Below the pieces are notes generated by a model that was not told the DNA's origin, ran no database searches, and worked only from the letters and a program-made list of their open reading frames with translations. This document shows positions 1 to 12,000 of a stretch of DNA of 64,000 nt, in pieces. Source of the stretch: Dichetophora obliterata. Its lineage: Eukaryota; Arthropoda; Insecta; Diptera; Sciomyzidae. The translations under genes were made by a program, and so were the position numbers. Each line of letters opens with the position of its first letter. Position 1 is the first letter of the stretch. The DNA lies in assembly GCA_963920525.1 (NCBI GenBank), contig OY986435.1, positions 266,360,799 through 266,424,798 on the forward strand. The letters run 5' to 3'.

Positions 1-1560
1 ACAGTCCGCCAAACACAAACCACCAAATACAAACTGCCAATCCGCAAACCTTAAACCTCTAACCACAAACCGCCAACCATAAAATACCAAAAAAAAAATG
101 CCAACCTTAAACCGCAAACCAAAAACTAAAAAACGCCAAATACAGACTGCAAACCACAGACTGCCAAACATGAACTGCGCAACACAAACTGCCAACCACA
201 AACCGTAAACCACAAAACGAAAACAAAAAACCAAACCTCAAACTTCCCACTACAAACCGTCTACCACAAACTATAAACCACAAACCGTCAACCACAAACC
301 TCAAATTCCAAAACGCCAAACACAAACTGTCATATACAAACTGCCAAATACAAACTGCCGAATACAAACTGCCAAATACAAACTGCCAACCACATACCTC
401 CAAACACAAGTCACCACATATAAACCACACCAAATATCAACCACGTAAACCACAAAATGCAAACCAATAAAACAACCGCAAAACCCAACCTTAAACCTCC
501 AACCACAAACCGTTGACCACAAACTATCAACCACAAACTATCAATCACAAACCGTCAACAATAAACCTCTAACTACAAGACGCCAAACACAAACCGCCAA
601 GCACAAACTACCAAATACAAACTGCAATCAACAAACCGTCAATCAAAAACTGCCAAACACAAACCACCAACCACAAAACGCAAATCACAAAACCTAACCA
701 CAAAACCCAACCACAAACCGCCTACCTTAACCCCCCACCATAAACCATCAACGACACAACGCAAACAACACAACTTTACCACAAAATCTCACCAAAAACC
801 TTCAACAACAAAACGCAAACGACAACCACAAAACCCTACCAAAAAGTCCAACCAAAAACCTCAAACCACAAACCTCCAACTACAAAACGCCAAATACAAA
901 CTGCCTACTACAAACCTCCAACCACAAACCGCCAATTTCAAACCGGCAACCACAAGTCACCAAATACAAAATGCCAACCTTAAACCGTAAACCAAAAACT
1001 GCCAAACACAAACTACCATCCACAAACTGCCATCCACAAACTGCCAATTAAAAACCGTAAACCATAAAACGCAAACCACAAAAAGAACCACAAAACCCAA
1101 CCTTAAACCTCCAACCACAAACCGTTGACCACAAGCTACCAACCACAAACCGTCAACAACAAACCTCTAACTACAAGACGCCAAACACAAACCGCCAAGC
1201 ACAAACTACCAAATACAAACTGCAATCCACAAACCGTCAATCAAAAACTGCCAAACACAAACTGCAATCCACCAACCACAAAACGGAAACCACAAAATCT
1301 AACCACAAAACCTAACCACAAAACCAAACCACAAACCGCCTACCTTAACCCCCTCCACAAACCATCAACGACACAACGCAAACAACACAACTTTACCACA
1401 AAATCCCACCAAAAACCTTCAACAACAAAACGCAAACCATAAAACACAACCACAAAACCCAACCAAAAAGTCCAACCAAAAACTTCAAACCAAAAACCTC
1501 CAACCAAAAACCTCCAACCAAAAACCTCCAACCACCAAGCATAAACCTCCGACTGCTAAC
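1..1560. repeat. Degenerate A/C-rich minisatellite upstream of ps
   Basis: The plus strand is almost purely A and C, built from imperfect units of about 14-16 bases around the theme CCACAAACCGCCAA / CAAACTGCCAAATA. A higher-order duplication is visible: the block starting near 481 recurs near 1093 at an offset of about 612, falling to 598 after a small deletion. A block near 100 recurs near 972. The minus-strand open frames here (runs of VCGWQFV-like words) are by-products of the repeat. No gene is supported. Confidence 0.9.
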
Positions 1561-2291
1561 CATCAACAACTAGTTCAGTTCAAACCCAAAATTTCTCATT
1601 TCCACAATTGCAAACACATACTCGCCAAAAGCACTATTTTTTTCGTACTGCTTGTTTGCTACAACTTTAAGTGCTGCTGCTTTCTCGGCGGCAAATACGG
1701 TAAACACTTTGTTCAGGACTTTGATTTACTACCTCCTCCCAACCGCCTCCATCTTCTATTCGCTTATTGTTTCATATTCCATCGGGAAATCGACAGCAAC
1801 ATTACTTAAACTATGACGTGTCGTTTGTTGTCAATAAACTACACAACAAACAACCGAATCATTATCATCAGCCATATTCAACAGTGTTTTCATCGTTAAA
1901 AAACATCAATTTTCAATCAACAACATCAAACAGCATTCGAAAAATACTCAAAATTAATAAAATACCTTGAATTGTTGTCGCAGGACAAACAGCAGCAGCA
2001 GCAGCAGCAGCGGCAACATCAGCAACATCAGCAACATCAGCAAAAACTGCAACCCCATCAATACCAACAACAACAACGGCAACTACAATCATAACAAAAA
2101 GCCTAAAAAGTCTGCTGCCAGCAGACCAAAAAGGAAGACTGATCGACAACATCCAACACAGCAACAACAACACATTTAAAAGCATTGATTTTGCTTGGAA
2201 ATTATTGCCAAGCTATATTACATGAACGAATAAGCAATTCATAGAGTCAGTTTAGAGCAAAATACTACTTAAATCAACAACCGGGCCCAAG
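1561..2291 (+). other. ps: Probable 5' leader / proximal promoter of ps
   Basis: Non-repetitive sequence between the minisatellite and the first ATG. It contains a CAG/CAA-rich stretch (about 1990-2070) and an in-frame TAG at 2253-2255 that closes the frame upstream of the chosen ATG. I could not place a TATA box or transcription start with confidence. The actual leader could include unseen upstream exons. Confidence 0.45.
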
Positions 2292-2467
2292 ATGAGTCAA
2301 CAAAATACAAGCACAACAGCACTGCAGCAACAAATGCAATTGCATTCGGCAGCAGCTGCTGCTGCAGCAGCAACAGCCGATAGCTTGGTTGGCAATGCCT
2401 TTGGTTTAATTGGCGCTGGTTCTGTTGCTGCTCAACAATTTCTAAGTCAAATGGATCTATATGAATA

Positions 2468-2503
<36 letters not shown>

Positions 2504-3024
2504 CCAACAGCAACAACAACAACAACTGCAGCAGCAGTATCAGCAACAATTGCTGCAGCAACAACTGCAACTACAACAGCATCTACAACAGCAATATTCG
2601 CAGACACAATCACTTTCATCAACGCCATCATCGCCATCATCATCATCTTCGCAACATTCCAACAATCATTATCAGCACCACCACCACCACCAACAGCTTC
2701 ACCAACACCATAATCCCTACCAACAACAACAACACTTGAAAAAACATTCCGTCTCACTGTCATCCTCACCAATACCAATATCGCATCTGTCACCAACGTC
2801 GTCTCATGCCAATCTTCAACAATTACAATATAGTTTGCATCACCAGATGGAGCAGCAGCAGCAACAGCAGCAGTCACAACAAAATAGCAGTGCAACAAGC
2901 ACAACCATATCGCCAACTACAGCCGCAGAAGCAGCAGCAGCGGGCACAATAACAACCACATCATCGTCATCACATCAACATGCAACCAGCAACGCCTCGC
3001 CGTTCAAGTCCTGTTGGTGTTTTG
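2292..3024 (+). CDS. ps: ps coding exon 1 (Gln/His-rich N-terminus)
   Basis: Opens MSQQNTSTTALQQQ after an in-frame upstream stop (2253-2255). It has an Ala tract at about residues 20-27, mixed CAG/CAA glutamine runs from about residue 59, a His run, and Ser/Thr-rich sequence. The donor TTTG/GTGAGT is at 3024/3025, leaving one base (phase 1). Without splicing the frame ends soon after at 3044. Tract lengths are likely polymorphic. The minus-strand frame of similar length is its CTG/TTG mirror, not a gene. Confidence 0.82.
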
Positions 3025-6000
3025 GTGAGTTTCTTAAGCATTAAAAAAAAACAATTTAGTTACGTATTCGTGCGTTTGTACAAATATAAAAGATGTAAAA
3101 AAATTCGGGTTAAAAGTACAACAAAGAATTTCTAAATTTGTGGGAACGTTTCTAAAGCCATTAGGTCAATCGATTTTTCTTTATTTGTCCTTTCAATTAA
3201 ATTCTTTTAATATTTATGCCAACTATAACTCAGCTTTTCTTGCCTGTAATACTTATAAACACGTGCGACATGTTGCAACTATCAAAACACTCTTGAGCAC
3301 TAGTGTTAATTCTAGCGAATTTTTTAAAGTATGTGTCTTCATTTTAAAGTCAAAAAGTCAAAAGTCTAAAAATGGGTTGCGACATGTTGCTTTTACAAGT
3401 TCTATTCGATTGCTTGCAATGCGACTCTGAAAAATACTACATGCGACCTAATGTGTAGATTAGGAAATCCTTGTATGATATTAAAAATTTCTTGCAAACA
3501 ATCTTTCATATGAGCGACTACTAAAAATACTTTCGCTTTGGTCAAACTTGTAAGTTCAAGTACTTGCGACATGTGGCAAATAGTAATTTGAATAAACTTT
3601 TTGAAATAAAACATTCAGCAGTGTCTGAGTTTTAAGGCAAAATTTAAAAGATGTGAAAAATGTAGTTGAGACTGCTTTATTAGAGACAAATAATTGCGGT
3701 TATGTAGAAATTTTTAAAAATAATAGTCTTAACGTACTTGAGACATGCCCATATTTATATAGGAATTGCATAAACATCAATATTTCAATGACAAAATATG
3801 GTTGAAGTTACAAAAAAAAAAAAAATATCTTGCAACCAAATGCTTTCTTCAACGTCGAAATTTCTTAAGTAAGGGCTTGAAAACACTTGTTTTATTTTTA
3901 TTACGCTTAAAAAACTTACTAGCGATCAGTGTACATTTTTTCAACTGCTTGCGTCCATGTCGAAAGAATCATGATGTTGCAATGCGCCTATTTTTTGTTG
4001 TGACTGAAAATTAAACACTTGCGACTAAGTGTTGACCCAAACAATTGCTTGCTTCAAAGACGAAATCTACATTTTTTCACCTCAAAACTATTGCGACAAA
4101 TATGCGTTAGGAGCGAAAATGGTTCAAATTTGACAAATTATTTTTCCAGATGACATTTAAAATGGATTGTGTTAGCGTAAAATTGTTATGTAAATGCCCA
4201 GAAATACCGGCAACTATTCTCGAAAAACAGTTTCAATGGATTTTTTCACTTGAACTGAAGAGAAAATACTTAAAACTTAATGTACATACTAGCGATTGCT
4301 TGCGACAATTTTGAAATTTTCAACATTATACCCTAATATATACCAAGTTTTAATTGTTTTTTTTTATTAAGTTAAAGTAAAACTAAGTAATGTTTATTCG
4401 TTGTGTTGCAAAAGATGCTTTTCGATTCGAGACTGAACATTTGCAATGCAAATATGCAAGTCTCTTAGGCCGCGTTCATAGTGGACGCTTTGGCTGAAGC
4501 TGATGCATAAAGCTGCTTTGTCGAGCTTTTTTGATCATAGGCAATGCTTATTCAATGTTGCACAAAGTACCTTATTGAGCTTATTGGTGTTCATAGTGAG
4601 CACTTTATGCTTGTGGCTCAGATGCTTTGTTTAAATTTGTCTATTTGGAATATAATGCCCTAAATTGCGTTTTGCAAAGTAAATGAAAGATTTTTTGTTA
4701 AATAAGTATGTAGATTCGCGATGATTACCTACGAAAGATCAAACGTATAACAAACGAAAGTTCAAAGGAACTTGGAAACACAAAGCATAACAACGGCGAA
4801 AAGCTCAGTCAAAAAATATCCAACAAATAAAACAAAATCAACGAAATTATTGTTAAGATGCAAAACAGATAAACAAGTGCAGAATAGCAGTTTGAAAATG
4901 CTCTACAAAAAAGCATAAAAAACAAAATTATTTTGCTGTGTGAGCAAGCGAGACGGAGCTATAAGCACTAAAAAGCATTTGAAAAGAAGCTTTATGCTAG
5001 CTTTATGCTGGCACTATGAACACTTTAAGCTTTCCCCCCATATGATTATACAAAAAACGTTTTTCAGCTAAACCTCTCGGCAAAGCTAAAAGCGTTTACT
5101 ATGAACGCGGCCTTAAACTTGCTAAATCGCTTTATTTAGCATTTGAACAAATTTAAAATAAGCCTAACTTTCTTATTAATGAACATATTGCTATAGTTGG
5201 AAGGTCAAAACTACATGAAATGTAGTTTTAATGTTCATGTGTTTTTTGAATGTTTCACGTGTCATTAATAAATTTTACTATTAATGATAAAGATATTTTT
5301 TATTAAAAAAATTCTTACAAAATTGCTTTGGAACACCCTGTTATCCTAAAAAGATTTTTAATTGTTACGACCCTTACTACTATCAAGATCTTATGTTATC
5401 CCCATTCAATTTTTTCGCCCAGGGCTTACAAAAATTCTTGCTAAAGCATAGTACTCTGTTCAGTTTCATGTGAAATTTCACTCAAATCTCCATATAAAAA
5501 GTGTCATTTGCGAAACAAGCGTGTAAATTTTCACAACATGTTCGTCAGTGCAGTACTCTGTTCCGCTGCGTGGAATTGCCGCAACATGTTTCTGAGCAAC
5601 ATTTTTTCACGACAATTTAATTGTACTGCCTATTTGTTTTGAAGTGAAAAGAGAGATGTAGTATGAAATCTCCTAACTTATTCTGTAAGTCTTTTTGAGA
5701 AATGTTGCCATAGGAATTCCTCGCAACAAACTTTAAGTCAAAAATTTCACGCAACAAATAAATAGATGTTTCCAGCGAAATATCACGCAAACGAACAGAG
5801 TACTAGGCTTAACGGGGAGTACACTGTAAAAAAAAGATTTTTTTTATTTTCTCGCTCTAAGATCTTATTTCAAACACCTGCGAGTGAAATTTTTTCCGAT
5901 CCGATCTAGTGGACGTATTATAGAAAAGATTAGTATATAAAACGTAATCGAATTCCTTTTTCCAGAAATTTTTCTTCATTTTTTAGTGTTATAAAGCATG

Positions 6001-9000
6001 AATTTTTCAATTCATAGCACTCAAATCAAAATCTCAACACTTCAGCAGAAATTTATTCTGTACACTTCTATATTATTTTGTAACCTTGGATGAAGTTATT
6101 TTGATGTTTGTTCTGTTTTGTTTTGTTGTTTGGCCCAAATGTTGAAAATTACTGTTCAAGAGGAAAAGCTGTTGACACAACAACTATATATTTAGCGCAA
6201 ACACTTATACGCTTGTAGTAATTCAATAGCACTCGTTGTCATAATAACTAAGAAATTATTGGGGTAAGGACTTTATTGTGAATGCAAAGAAGTCGTTGTT
6301 GTGTCAATGCTTTTATGAAAGAGATTTTTCACCAGTGAAAAGTCCTTGTCCTGACAGTGTATGAAGTTTTTAGAGCTCTATCAGAACTTGAATGTGTTTA
6401 TCATATTTTTGAATGCTTGATCACATAAAATTTCTAAATTATTTCAATACATAACTCATTCGAGTTTTCAAGTGCGTTTTATTATTCCTGAGCGTGATTT
6501 AAGTCTGAAAAGAATACTCACGATACTTGAGATCCTAATTTAACGCTAAGAGAACTTTAATATGGTATTTCAGATGAATTTCATGTGAATAGATGTGCCC
6601 AAAATTGTGGTTGTACAGATTTTTTGTTATAATTTGAATCTTATTTTTATCTTATTTGTAGGGCAACTTCTTATTAAATTTTATTGCAGACGGTTTGCGA
6701 GTATCTTCATTTTAACTTTGTATTTGTCAGCCTTTGTAGTCTAGTGGAGAGTGCGCTAGACTATCAACCCAGAGGTTCGTGGTTCGAATCCGAGCTCGGG
6801 CATGGTTCTTTTCACGTTCTTTGTTCTTTCCTACATTTAAGAATTATGGAAAAACTAAAAATTCACAAATAAATTGTGGAAAATGTGGAATTAGAGGACA
6901 GTAATAAATAAGAGCTGGAAATGCTTGCCGATGTTAAGGCATAACACTAGCCTCGGTTAAAAGCAATTCAAATTGTCTTTCACGGTTGTTTTGCCAAAAC
7001 AATAATTCACGTATGGTTCCAATCAATTCCTCTAAATAATCTATGCCTTTGCTTTCAGGTCAAAGACCAAACCTTGTTTGTATAAGGCGCTTGCCTTGGT
7101 TCTTTGATCTTTAAAAAACAAGTATTTCTATTAAATATTTCACAAGCGAGTTATGCCATACAGAAAAATTTTTCTACCAAATTTCCTAGAAAAAATTAAT
7201 AATATAAAAAAAAATTTACCATATTTTTTTTTTATGTATAAGTAAATAAGAGATATTTATTTTTTCATTTTTAAATGAAATTAATATTAATTTAAAACAC
7301 ATTGAATTTATAAAATAATAAATAAAAGTAAACGTATGCAATACGATAGAAAACATGTAAATATTAACATGACATTTTTATAATATCCAGTTTAACTACA
7401 TGACTTTGCCATTCAAACCGAACCAAATTTATGAATACAAATATTTTCAATACTTCGATAGTTTAAAAGTATTTGTCTCTTTGCATTAAAAATAAATAGT
7501 AACTAATTGCATATTATCAGTTGACTTCGTCTATTAGTCGGTGTCGGTTGTGTTAATTTGTTTTAATAAGTGTACTTTTTGTTTGTTAATTTTATTTTAA
7601 AACTATCTGTTCGTAATACAAGTGAGTGTGTTTATTATAATAAACAGTAATAATTATTAACATAATATTTTTACTGCATTTGTGTTTTAATATAACATAA
7701 TATAAATAACGTAAAGTAATAGCTTGCATTTTAGTTTTCAATTTAATGTTTTAAACATATCATGATACAAAGAACTACAGATAAAGTATTGCGCATGTCC
7801 GCCATCTTTGCTGTGACGTGTAAGGTGCTCCTTGGTTGAAACGTAGTCACAATTTATTCATAGGGTGTAAAGATTTTAAAATGCCTAAATATTCTTATCA
7901 AATCATGTTTTACTGAAATGAAGTAAATATTGTTAAAAAAAGCACATGTCCAAAATTAAGTAAATATATTTTTTAGTACTGTTTGTGAAAAAAATTTGCA
8001 AATTTTGTAGGGGTGATTTTTTCCCTTTTAACCGATTTACACAAAAAGCGGCTACGTTGCTTGATGTGCTTGACAGAATTTTGTCTGTTTGTTCGTTTTC
8101 ATTTTGCTATCTTCGTCACTTTTCTACATTTTCTTTTGAATGTATTCATCAATTGTCACATTTAGGGCTGTTCACATTTCAAACCGCTCATCAAATCGTT
8201 TGTCAAATCCAATAGAACAACGTGAAATTTTCATGGAATTCCCACGTTGTTCTATTGGATTTGACAAACGATTTGATGAGCGATTTGAAATGTGAACAGC
8301 CCTTTTGACGAGCACCAATGACGAGGTGCGCAGTAAATTTTGTTTGTTGCGCCGGGAATACTTTACCTGTAGCTCTTTGTATCATGTAAACATATTAACA
8401 AAGTGTTGTTGTTTTGCATCATGAAACAAAGATATACAGATAGCTCAAGAATGATAGAATACAAAGATTGCGCCGAAGACAAGAAAATGAGTACAACAAA
8501 ATTGTCGTTCTGCGCATGTACGTCATAATATCAATGCTGTTTTGGAGAGCGTTCACTTTGCATACGATTTCTACACAGAAATGCAAATTGCATACATTTT
8601 AGTTTGTATAATTAAAATAAAAGAAGTAAGAAGCAATTTATTGGAACGAGAAGAATGTTAATTAATTAAGTACTCCTTTGCAAACATTATGTTTACTATT
8701 ATTTTATTACAGCCAGTAAGCAGCTTAGTAAAAAAAAAAACTTTGTCTGAGAAACCAACTTCAGTGAGCATTATTTTTTGACTTGGATTTTATAAAAATG
8801 ATTATTAAGAGTTTAATTGATGTAGTTTAAACATTCTCAGATATTTTATTTCCATTAATTTACCTGTGAATTGAAAGGACAAATAAATGATAGTTCTAAG
8901 TTTTTAAATAATGAAACAAATTTTGTTAAGTTAATATATTTTTGTATTTTTGTTTTCGTTTGTGTGCGTTTTCTACAATTTCTTGGTTTAATTTTTGTAT

Positions 9001-12000
9001 TTATTGTAAACATCAGGTTTCTGAAAAATATTTTTTTGCTACTGTTACCACAATTAGCAGCTGCACACTTCCTTTTTTAAATTTTAAGTTAAAAACTCGC
9101 AAATATACTTCGATATATACACAATTAAATAAAACACAACCGACCGCAGTACGTTTCTCAAAGAAATAAAATATTGTGACGTAGTCAACTGAACAGCTGG
9201 TTGTCAAACTCGATTAGCAATAAACGAGAAGAACAAGAAAATGAAAACGAAGAAATCAAAGTGCTGTCAAACACATTAAGTAACGTAGCAATTTTTTTTG
9301 TGTAGGAGAACAAATGGGAGTAAACACCCCTATTATATATGCATTTCTTTTCAATAATAATACTGAAAAATAAATTTCCTTAAATTTATTTATAAATATA
9401 TTAATAATGTAATTTATTTCATTTCAAATAACCCAGTTTTAATAAGAAAATGTCGATATTTTTCATCGCTATAAATAAATTATCCCCTTTAAATATATTG
9501 TGACTACGTTTTTATTTAGCCACTTTAGGGCTGTTCACATTTCAAACCGCTCATCAAATCGATTGTCAAATCCAATAGAACAACGTGAAATTTCCATGGA
9601 ATTGCCACGTTGGAATTGCCAACAGCGCCTTTTGCGATGGTGAGAGGAATTCGGTTTTGACAACCGAATTGTGGAGGGGTCATAACAGCGCCTTTTGCGA
9701 TGGTGAGAAGAATTCGGTTTTAACAGCCGAATTGTGGAGGGGTCATAATAGCGCCTTTTGCGATGGTGAGAGGAATTCGGTTTTGATAGCCATAAATCCT
9801 TATGTTGAGGTTGTCAGAACTTTTTCTATTTAAGCTACTTACCTCTGCGCTTTTAAGGTTATCACCAATTTCTTAATGCCGTTTGCTTAATAAAAGTGTT
9901 GTTTTTAAATATTTTTAAAATTTTTATTTCAAATCATTTGAAAAAATATTACTTTTTTGATCAAATAAATATAAAATTTTAATTGTTCATAGAACTTTTT
10001 TTTAATTTTTTTTTATGAAATTTTAAAAATCCCATATTATAAACGACAAACCATTAGCATGCATCTGAAACCTGCTTAAAAATAGTTTTATAGAATGGAA
10101 ATGTAAAATAGTCCATGCCTTTTTCAATACAATAGGCATAATATTTATTATCAAAGAAAAGCGATTATAAAAAAAAAATACCGATTAACTTTAAAATCAA
10201 TTTTTTTAATATTTGTCAACAAGCACGCTGCAAAGCCAAAACTGAAATGGATAAATTTGTCTTTTGTGGTTTTAGTATCTTCAGTAAAAGCATGAAAACC
10301 GTATTGAGGCTACAATAGCCGTATTGGAGTTTCTCTACACGCAAGATTTCAAAGTTGGTTGCAGTAGCCACATTACTGAATGTATCACAACTGTACCCAA
10401 GTAACATTGTTGGAGCAACTAGGTGCGAGTGAGTCCTAAAAGTGTTCTATAGGTGTATAATATGCGGTTAAAGCTTTACCGCAGCTTTGTTTGCTGCTAG
10501 TTGCTTTTAATTTTAAAGAAAATATGATTTTTTTACCATTTTGAGCTTTAATACTTTATACAGCTCTGTAAAGGATTTTATCAAATCTGCAAAAGAGCAG
10601 AACTCTAAAATTTACTACTTGCTCTGTAAAGGATCTTTTAAAGTAATAAAAATTACTATACAGCAGTTTTAAAACTCGTAGATTGAGTATAATATTTGCT
10701 TTAATGTGTATTTTTGTATTGCATTTTTAAAGCGAATAGATATAAAATACTGTAAATTAATGCAATAAATTTTTGGGAATAACAAGTGACTAAAAAATCT
10801 ACTAAAAAACGAAATTGATGATTTCTATGATACATATATTTAAAAATAAAGTACTTAAATCATTTTTAGTTGATCTTAAAGAATGTTAAAAATTTTCCAA
10901 CTATTTTTAAATAATTAACACTTCTTAATTTTAATTATTTGTTAAGCCCGTTGTAGTTTTTCGAAGTACTTCATTCACGTTTCCGATAAATTCAAAAGCG
11001 CACCGAAATTCGCAGCATATAACGAATACACGAACATGAGTCTGATATAATAATCACTTTATTATTTCTTTAATTTATTTGTCATTCTTATCATCACAAA
11101 CACTTGCCAAATTTTATATATTTATTGAGTTTATTTTTAACACATACATACTTAAACGAATAATAAAAAAGAGCTTTGCAAGAGCTCTTATTTGGGTTTG
11201 ACAGGGACTCTTTTAAAAGTTTAAAGCTACTTCTACTCCTCATATGAAGTAAAAATAGTGCTTTAAAACTCAAGAAAGTAGCCTTATATATTCTCTGCAA
11301 GAGCTTTAGTAGCGCGACTAAAGCTATAGTTGAAGCTTGCTGCTATATAAGATAGCACTATAAGCTCTGCAAGAATGAATATATGGCTAATATTGTTACT
11401 TGGGTAACCACAGCTCTTATTTTCAAAAGACGCTCAACATAATTTTTGTTTTTTTTTTATGATAATTGCAGATTCAATTAGGGCTATGAGAGCTCTCATA
11501 AAGTGCTTGCAATAAACTTTCAGCTAAGGTGACTTCATTTCATATATAATAACTCTAGTATGGCTACTACAGCCTCATCTTTTTCATGGCAGCCGTGTAC
11601 GAAATTCCATAATTCCCTGAGTGCAGTAGATTTACTGATAGTAAAACTGATCAAGCTAATCATACATTACAGCCGCGTAGTTAACAAATAAACTTTTTAA
11701 ATATACATACATATATCTTGTAATATCGTTTAAATCGTTAAAATTTACAATATTCTTAGAGATAAGGTTATGGCTATTAATTGGAGTGAAAATATTACTG
11801 AAATGTGCATTAAAGAATTTCAAAGCCAACCGGATTTGTGACATATTCTTAAAAAAATTTTAAATGCTTTATCATCAGTGAATCTTGGCTCCTTTGATAA
11901 ATTTATCATCCCTTTCTTATGTCTGCCAATTCTCCATGGCTTAATCCAGCAGGATCTTTTTTCACTTTTTTTAACTACATCCAGAGTTTCATCACCTCAA

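Noticed and set aside
107..1531. Several open frames in the first 1.5 kb (VCGWQFVFGSL-like and TTKPNHKTK-like)
   Set aside because: They are translations of the A/C minisatellite with no start context or domain, and repeat the same word in every frame.
2269..2916. 215-codon minus-strand frame rich in Val/Ala
   Set aside because: Mirror of CAG/CAA codons in ps exon 1; the plus strand has the spliced, family-matching gene.
3140..4014. Three small frames in proximal intron 1
   Set aside because: Low-quality, AT-rich, no domain, and they fall across the recurring CTTGCGACATG words.
6730..6802. Functional tRNA gene
   Set aside because: The A and B boxes are good but the acceptor stem pairs poorly, and the same sequence begins a repeated body elsewhere, so it is a SINE head.
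9621..9791. 63-bp direct repeats considered as a CRISPR-like array
   Set aside because: Units are contiguous with no unique spacers, and the genome is eukaryotic.
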